The position numbers and the translations under genes were made by a program. From Irineochytrium annulatum (lineage: Eukaryota; Chytridiomycota; Chytridiomycetes; Chytridiales; Chytridiaceae), in assembly GCA_027600665.1 (NCBI GenBank), contig JADGJL010000329.1, positions 1-24,916 of the forward strand: 24,916 nt of DNA. Direction: 5' to 3'. Of the stretch, positions 21,106 through 24,916 are shown piece after piece. Numbering within the stretch: the first letter of the stretch is position 1; every line of letters starts with the position of its first letter. Below the pieces are notes generated by a model, which had not been told where the DNA came from, made no database searches, and saw only the letters and a list, made by a program, of their open reading frames with translations.

Positions 21106-21572
21106 TTAAAGGTCGTAAATCAGTCGATCCGCATTGCTCATGCCTTCCTTCATCCCAGCCGAGCTTGTCTTCTCGCGCAAGACACGTTCGCGGAGCCTTT
21201 CGACTTCCGCAATCCTTTCCAGCGCCTCCCCGATTGCACCCGGCGCGTCGATATCGCTTCGGTATACTTGACAGTACGGGATGAAGGAGCGGCTACGGTC
21301 TGCTGTTCTGATCAGAACTTTCCACTCTCCACCCCGATACATGAGCTCTCGGTCGCCAAGCGGGTGCGGACGCCAGTGACGGTCTCTGCAGTACACAGCG
21401 TTACCTAGTGCATAGTGATAAGTTAGCTGTAGGAAGAAAGCCTCGCAAAGGCCGGAAGAAGAACGCTGAGCAAAGGAGCGCGGTCGAAGCAGAGCACCAA
21501 CCAACCTTCGAGAGCGAACGTTGCGCCGGCCAGGCAGCTGGCCAGGGCGATGAACGCCACAACAAGCTGCAT
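21106..21572 (-). CDS. small predicted secreted protein, family unknown
   Basis: Two exons (21572-21506, 21404-21106) joined over a 101-nt intron, about twice the window's usual size, encode 121 residues. The first 20 (MQLVVAFIALASCLAGATFA) make a good signal peptide with a small-residue cleavage site. The mature protein begins LEGNAVYCRDRHWRPHPLGD, contains two cysteines (YCRDRHW and PYCQVYR) that could form one disulphide, and ends in a charged helical stretch (EALERIAEVERLRERVLREK). I know no family. An upstream ATG in another frame (21655) opens a hydrophobic reading that does not join the conserved-looking second exon as well. An extracellular or lumenal role is inferred only from the signal peptide. 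Tail to tail with ATM1. Confidence 0.6.
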
Positions 21573-21578
21573 GCGGTG

Positions 21579-21586
21579 TATAAAAA
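21579..21586 (+). promoter_or_regulatory. possible TATA box for a plus-strand transcript
   Basis: TATAAAAA reading rightwards, upstream of the splice-like signals between 21800 and 22490. It sits in the 5' leader of the opposed secreted-protein gene and points the wrong way to serve that gene. A single-motif call that could be chance. Confidence 0.25.
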
Positions 21587-21855
21587 GCCCAGCGCGATTG
21601 ACAACAACGCGTACTTTTTCTTCCCCATCAACTCATGGTGAGCTACCATAACCCCCGCTCGTGCTGCAGCTCTATGATGACAGACCATGAACCATAGAAA
21701 ACATCAGAACTCAGTGTTGAGTACACATGTACCACCAACGGAGAGCTATCAGCGATTCCCGTCTCCTGGCCTCGACTCCCCCTGATCATCGCAGTACTAA
21801 CCATTACTTATCCATTAGATGTTTTTGGTGACGAACTCGACAAGACGCGCGACCC

Positions 21856-22393
21856 ATGGAACTGAAGGTACGTCAACGCTTTCGTTTTGTCGTTGAAGAA
21901 CGTTTTGTCGTTGAAGAAATGTGATGAGACGCATAAGTTAAGCCAGTTCTGCTTCTGAATCATAATGAAGTAAAACGACTATATCGCATGTTTCTGATTT
22001 CTTGCTTTTACACCGATTTTTCTTCCTGCGTGTGTCGACGGAGCGTGTACTAACACACTTTCTTTTCTTCAGACTTCTGCGGGCTGCGGACTGTTCGTTG
22101 TTGGTTTCGGTCTTAACAGGTGTGTAATTAGAGTTGCTTCCATCTCATTTGAAGACATATGATGCTTTATCCGTGTTTCACATGATTTTTTTGATTAAAT
22201 TTTCTTGATAGCCTGATGTCCCTTATGTCTTTAGTTTTGTTGACTGTCACTTCTGCAAGATACTAAAATCTACTGTGCTAGGTTTTGTAAAATTGCTGGC
22301 CGCGATGCGTCGTTCTACTTGATATGCTCTCTGTACGGGGTGTTCGCTCCGCGACCACCCGGTGCAGAGTCATCATCAAGGACTGTTGTATAG
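21856..22393 (+). CDS. tentative 56-residue microprotein, three exons
   Basis: ATG at 21856 opens a four-codon exon (21856-21867) ending at a GTACGT donor. Exon 22073-22119 and exon 22282-22393 follow in phase and end at TAG. The 205-nt and 162-nt introns have yeast-like branch points (TACTAAC, TACTAAA) and good acceptors. The product begins MELKTSAGCGLFVVGFGLNR and has a second hydrophobic patch (ASFYLICSLYGVFA), so it could be a small membrane protein. Arguments against: no family recognised, introns three to four times longer than elsewhere here, and an earlier out-of-frame ATG at 21819 in the same exon. It may equally be a spliced non-coding RNA. Confidence 0.3.
21883..21918. repeat. two-copy perfect 18-bp tandem repeat
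   Basis: The unit CGTTTTGTCGTTGAAGAA occurs twice back to back (21883-21900 and 21901-21918). It lies inside the first intron of the tentative microprotein gene. Likely a simple local duplication. Confidence 0.9.
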
Positions 22394-22796
22394 TGCCGTG
22401 GCATCTTGAGGAAACGTGTAACTCCCCTAACTAGGTAGGTGTTCTTCATCTTACTTAATCGTGCCTGGCCAAACTAACATCCATCTCTAGTGTTACTTTT
22501 GTGATATGCTCTACACATTGGATAACGATTCCCAGGGGAGAAGAGTGCTGGAATTTTTTTAGAGCTGACGATGTCTCTTCAATGTCATCTTCGGTGTCAA
22601 TGAGTTCCAAAATCACATTTTCTTAATTTCTCTCTGTGTTATAGAATTGAGTTAAATCAGTGTATCTTCAAACTTCGGTATATATTCTTCTTAAATATTG
22701 AATACTTTTCTCGTGAGATTAATGCTGGCTGCGGAAGATATCTGCAACTTTCTCCAAATTCGGTTGGGTGAAAATCACTTATAACAATTATTGAGT

Positions 22797-24916
22797 TTAC
22801 AACTCCCTCCCAGGCACCTCAAAGTCCTGCCTAAACTTCACCACCACTCTTGAATCTCCCTGCGCCGCAAACTCCTCCACGCTTCTCACCCACCCATGCG
22901 ACACTGCGACCTGTATAGCCACCTGAGTCATCCACAAATTCATGCTAAGCCTCCTCCCCTCCGTCCGCTCCCTCCCCAACATCTTCAGCCTTGACATGGC
23001 CGAGGGCGGGTATACGATCCTCCCGTCAGGCGTCACCCTCGCCATCCTCCTCAGCTCCCTCCGCCTCCTTCGTCTCCTCCTCCTACGCCTCCCAACGTCC
23101 GTGAGCACGGCGTCGGCCTCGTCCTGCGCCGCTTCGTGCTCCGACGTCATGCTCCGCGCACCGATGCCTCGCCGAATCCGCATCACGGCGTCATCCTCTT
23201 CGTCATCGTCCTCCTCCCCAATTTCCCCATCCTCGTACTCCTCCTCATCATCATCAGCTGCGCCACCCAACGCCGCCTCCCGGCTTTCGTCGTCCTCCGA
23301 CCGATCCCGCACCGCCCCCTCTACCTGCAAGTCCATGATCAGCTCCACCATCGCAACCGTGAACTGCGACAGCCCGCCGGACCCCGGATGTCGGTGATCG
23401 GGCTCAATCTCGAGGGGTGGAGCGAAGCTGACGTCTAGGGTGGAGAGATGCGGACATCGGAAGAGTAGGCGGCGGAGCTGATCCAGGTTCAGAGCAGGGT
23501 GGCATCGGGCCCAGAGGTGGTTCAGGTTCGCAAAGATGACGAGGTTAGGTCTGCGGATGGTTGGGATCGGGGTCGCCGTTCGGAGGTTAGAGGTATCATC
23601 GGGTTGACTTGGCAGCGGTGACATAGGTGGGGGCGGATTTTCCGGTCTAGCGGGGTGGGCGGCTACTGCTGGATGAATCGCTACATCCATCGCCGTGTTC
23701 CAGTCGGCTGAGTTCAAATTAGAGTCCATTAGATCAGGAGTATCGGCGGACGCTGACGCGTTGATGAGCGGTGGCGGCATCGACTCAATCTCCAACCCAT
23801 CCTCGCTCTCGTCCAAATCGTCCAAATCGTCCTCCTCGTCATCGTCTAAGAAATGAGGCTGCCCCTCTGCGTCCGCAATAACGATCCCCAAAAACTTCAT
23901 GAAGGGCTCCGTCTTCACGCCGGCAAGCGCGAGCCGCTTCAGCCGCATTCTCGCTTCCTCCGTCATCTCAACCACCACGGACCCCGTCGTCCTCGCAGCC
24001 TTCTCGACGTCCGCCTCCTCCGCCGCCCACACCCCCTCGCCCATCATCCCTCGTCCCGTTCCGCCCCATCCAGCGAATCGCGCATTGTTCGCTAACGACC
24101 CGCCGTTATTCGCCGCACCCCAGGAACCGTTGCCGAATGAGATGCTCTCGAGGTGGTGGAAGCCGCTGAGAGTGCCTGTCAACTTGGCGGGCTCTAGGAC
24201 GTGTAACGTTGTTAAAAGCGGGCAGCAGAGGCTCAGGAGGTTGAGGTCAACGTAGCCCGCATCGCAGCGGAAGATCTTCAGCCGCGGCGAAAGAAGCATT
24301 AGGGGTATCATTGGGTGGTAGGTCTCAAGCTTTGGAATCAATTTTAAATGATGCAGTAAACCCGCTAGATAATACGTCAGCATTGCAGCAACGTCATAAC
24401 GACAAGTTACCTTGCAAAGCGGTGCTCCCCAACTCCCTTCTCCAATTTATGAAATCGACGATCTTCTCTTTCGTGATTCCCACCGGCCATCCTACCCAAT
24501 CCTTATGCTGCGAAACCTCGGGATCCGCCGGAATCGGTTCGAAAGGCTCCCTCTGCATCGAGCACGCGATCCGTATTGACAGACACCGCAAGGATCCCTT
24601 CAGAGCCCGCGCGAGCCGCACAGCGTCTATTGGGAAAGGTTGCCACCCATCAAACACGTGCACCCTCGCGGACACGTATATCCGCAGGGACGTTATACGC
24701 GGTCTCCGTTCATGCGCCACCGCCAGATCCGACGTCGCTGCCATCCCCGCCGCCCATCTCGCCCTCGACGACGTCGAAGTTAGCACCGATCCGCTCGGCA
24801 TGGGCCCCATCACGTCCATCATCGGATCCCCCCGTCTCGCCACCTCATCGTCCGCGCTGCCCACAGCTTCCAGGAATCCGCTGAGCGCCTCCACGACCTC
24901 GCCCGCCCCCATCTCC
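22797..24916 (-). CDS. LRR/F-box-like protein with acidic and poly-Arg tracts, 5' end cut by window
   Basis: Two exons are visible, 24916-24411 (open to the edge) and 24364-22797, joined over a 46-nt intron; about 690 residues lie in the window. An ATG at 24912 may or may not be the true start. The central part has leucine-rich, F-box/LRR-like segments: LSPRLKIFRCDAGYVDLNLL, LLTTLHVLEPAKL, RLLFRCPHLSTLDVSF. Between and after them are low-complexity acidic stretches (FLDDDEEDDLDDLDESED, then another near 23270-23170) and an 11-residue Arg run at about 23055-23090. The C-terminus is ordered again (VAVSHGWVRSVEEFAAQGDS). If it is an F-box protein it would recruit substrates to an SCF ubiquitin ligase, but the F-box itself is not seen and may lie off the edge. 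Function remains open. Confidence 0.75.

Larger units (their letters stand above)
21573..22796. other. gene-poor, AT-richer stretch with several splice-like signals
   Basis: About 1.2 kb with no recognisable protein gene and lower GC than its surroundings. On the plus strand it carries a TATA-like box (21579-21586) and four acceptor-like sites preceded by branch-point boxes: TACTAAC at 21795 before AG at 21818, TACTAAC at 22048 before AG at 22072, TACTAAA at 22261 before AG at 22281, and ACTAAC at 22473 before AG at 22490. This pattern suggests a spliced plus-strand transcript, coding or not. The right end also holds the 3' end of the LRR-like gene. Confidence 0.5.

Noticed and set aside
21401..21688. 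Minus-strand hydrophobic reading frame overlapping the secreted-protein exon 1
   Set aside because: It runs through the donor and intron and ends at the acceptor. The alternative frame gives a proper signal peptide and joins exon 2 in phase.
21573..22796. Decayed transposon in the AT-richer stretch
   Set aside because: No terminal repeats, transposase or reverse transcriptase motifs were seen; ordered splice signals explain the region better.
22942..24255. Long plus-strand Ser/Pro-rich frames opposite the LRR-like gene
   Set aside because: They are antisense shadows of the acidic and Arg-rich coding tracts of the minus-strand gene.
1..24916. CRISPR arrays, tRNA or rRNA genes, bacterial operons or phage genes
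   Set aside because: No regularly spaced repeats and no tRNA or rRNA-like sequence was noticed. Pervasive spliceosomal introns show the DNA is eukaryotic nuclear.

Overview
The window reads as nuclear DNA of a zoosporic (flagellated) early-diverging fungus, most likely chytrid-like. The evidence is dense short genes on both strands, many tiny spliceosomal introns (mostly 39-60 nt, with 46 nt the commonest length), a fungal-type GPI-tailed class III chitinase-like protein, a fungal-style endosulfine, and IFT140, which only organisms with cilia or flagella keep. I did not determine the species.

Layout from left to right: (1) a GT4 glycosyltransferase on minus, running off the left edge; (2) a small protein with a mitochondrial-type presequence on minus; (3) IFT140 on plus, 27 exons, complete; (4) a DPY-30 domain protein on minus, ending 22 bp from the IFT140 stop; (5) an ARMH1-like armadillo protein on minus; (6) a GH18 chitinase-like protein on plus that has lost its catalytic motif; (7) a large WD40 plus helical protein on minus, joined through a hairpin-shaped intron; (8) an endosulfine/IGO1 gene on plus, divergent from (7) with 62 bp between start codons; (9) a stand-alone SRA1-domain protein on minus; (10) a mitochondrial ATM1-type ABC transporter on plus; (11) a small secreted protein on minus; (12) an AT-richer, gene-poor stretch of about 1.2 kb that carries strong splice signals and perhaps a microprotein gene on plus; (13) an LRR/F-box-like protein with acidic and poly-arginine tracts on minus, running off the right edge.

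The coherent functional group is flagellar: IFT140 (retrograde intraflagellar transport) next to an ARMH1-like protein, with a DPY-30 protein between them that could serve either COMPASS or an axonemal complex. The other genes are housekeeping (ATM1 for Fe-S export, endosulfine for PP2A-B55 control) or cell surface. I saw no CRISPR array, tRNA, rRNA or intact mobile element. All exon models were built by hand from splice signals, reading phase and remembered family similarity. No search or alignment program was run.
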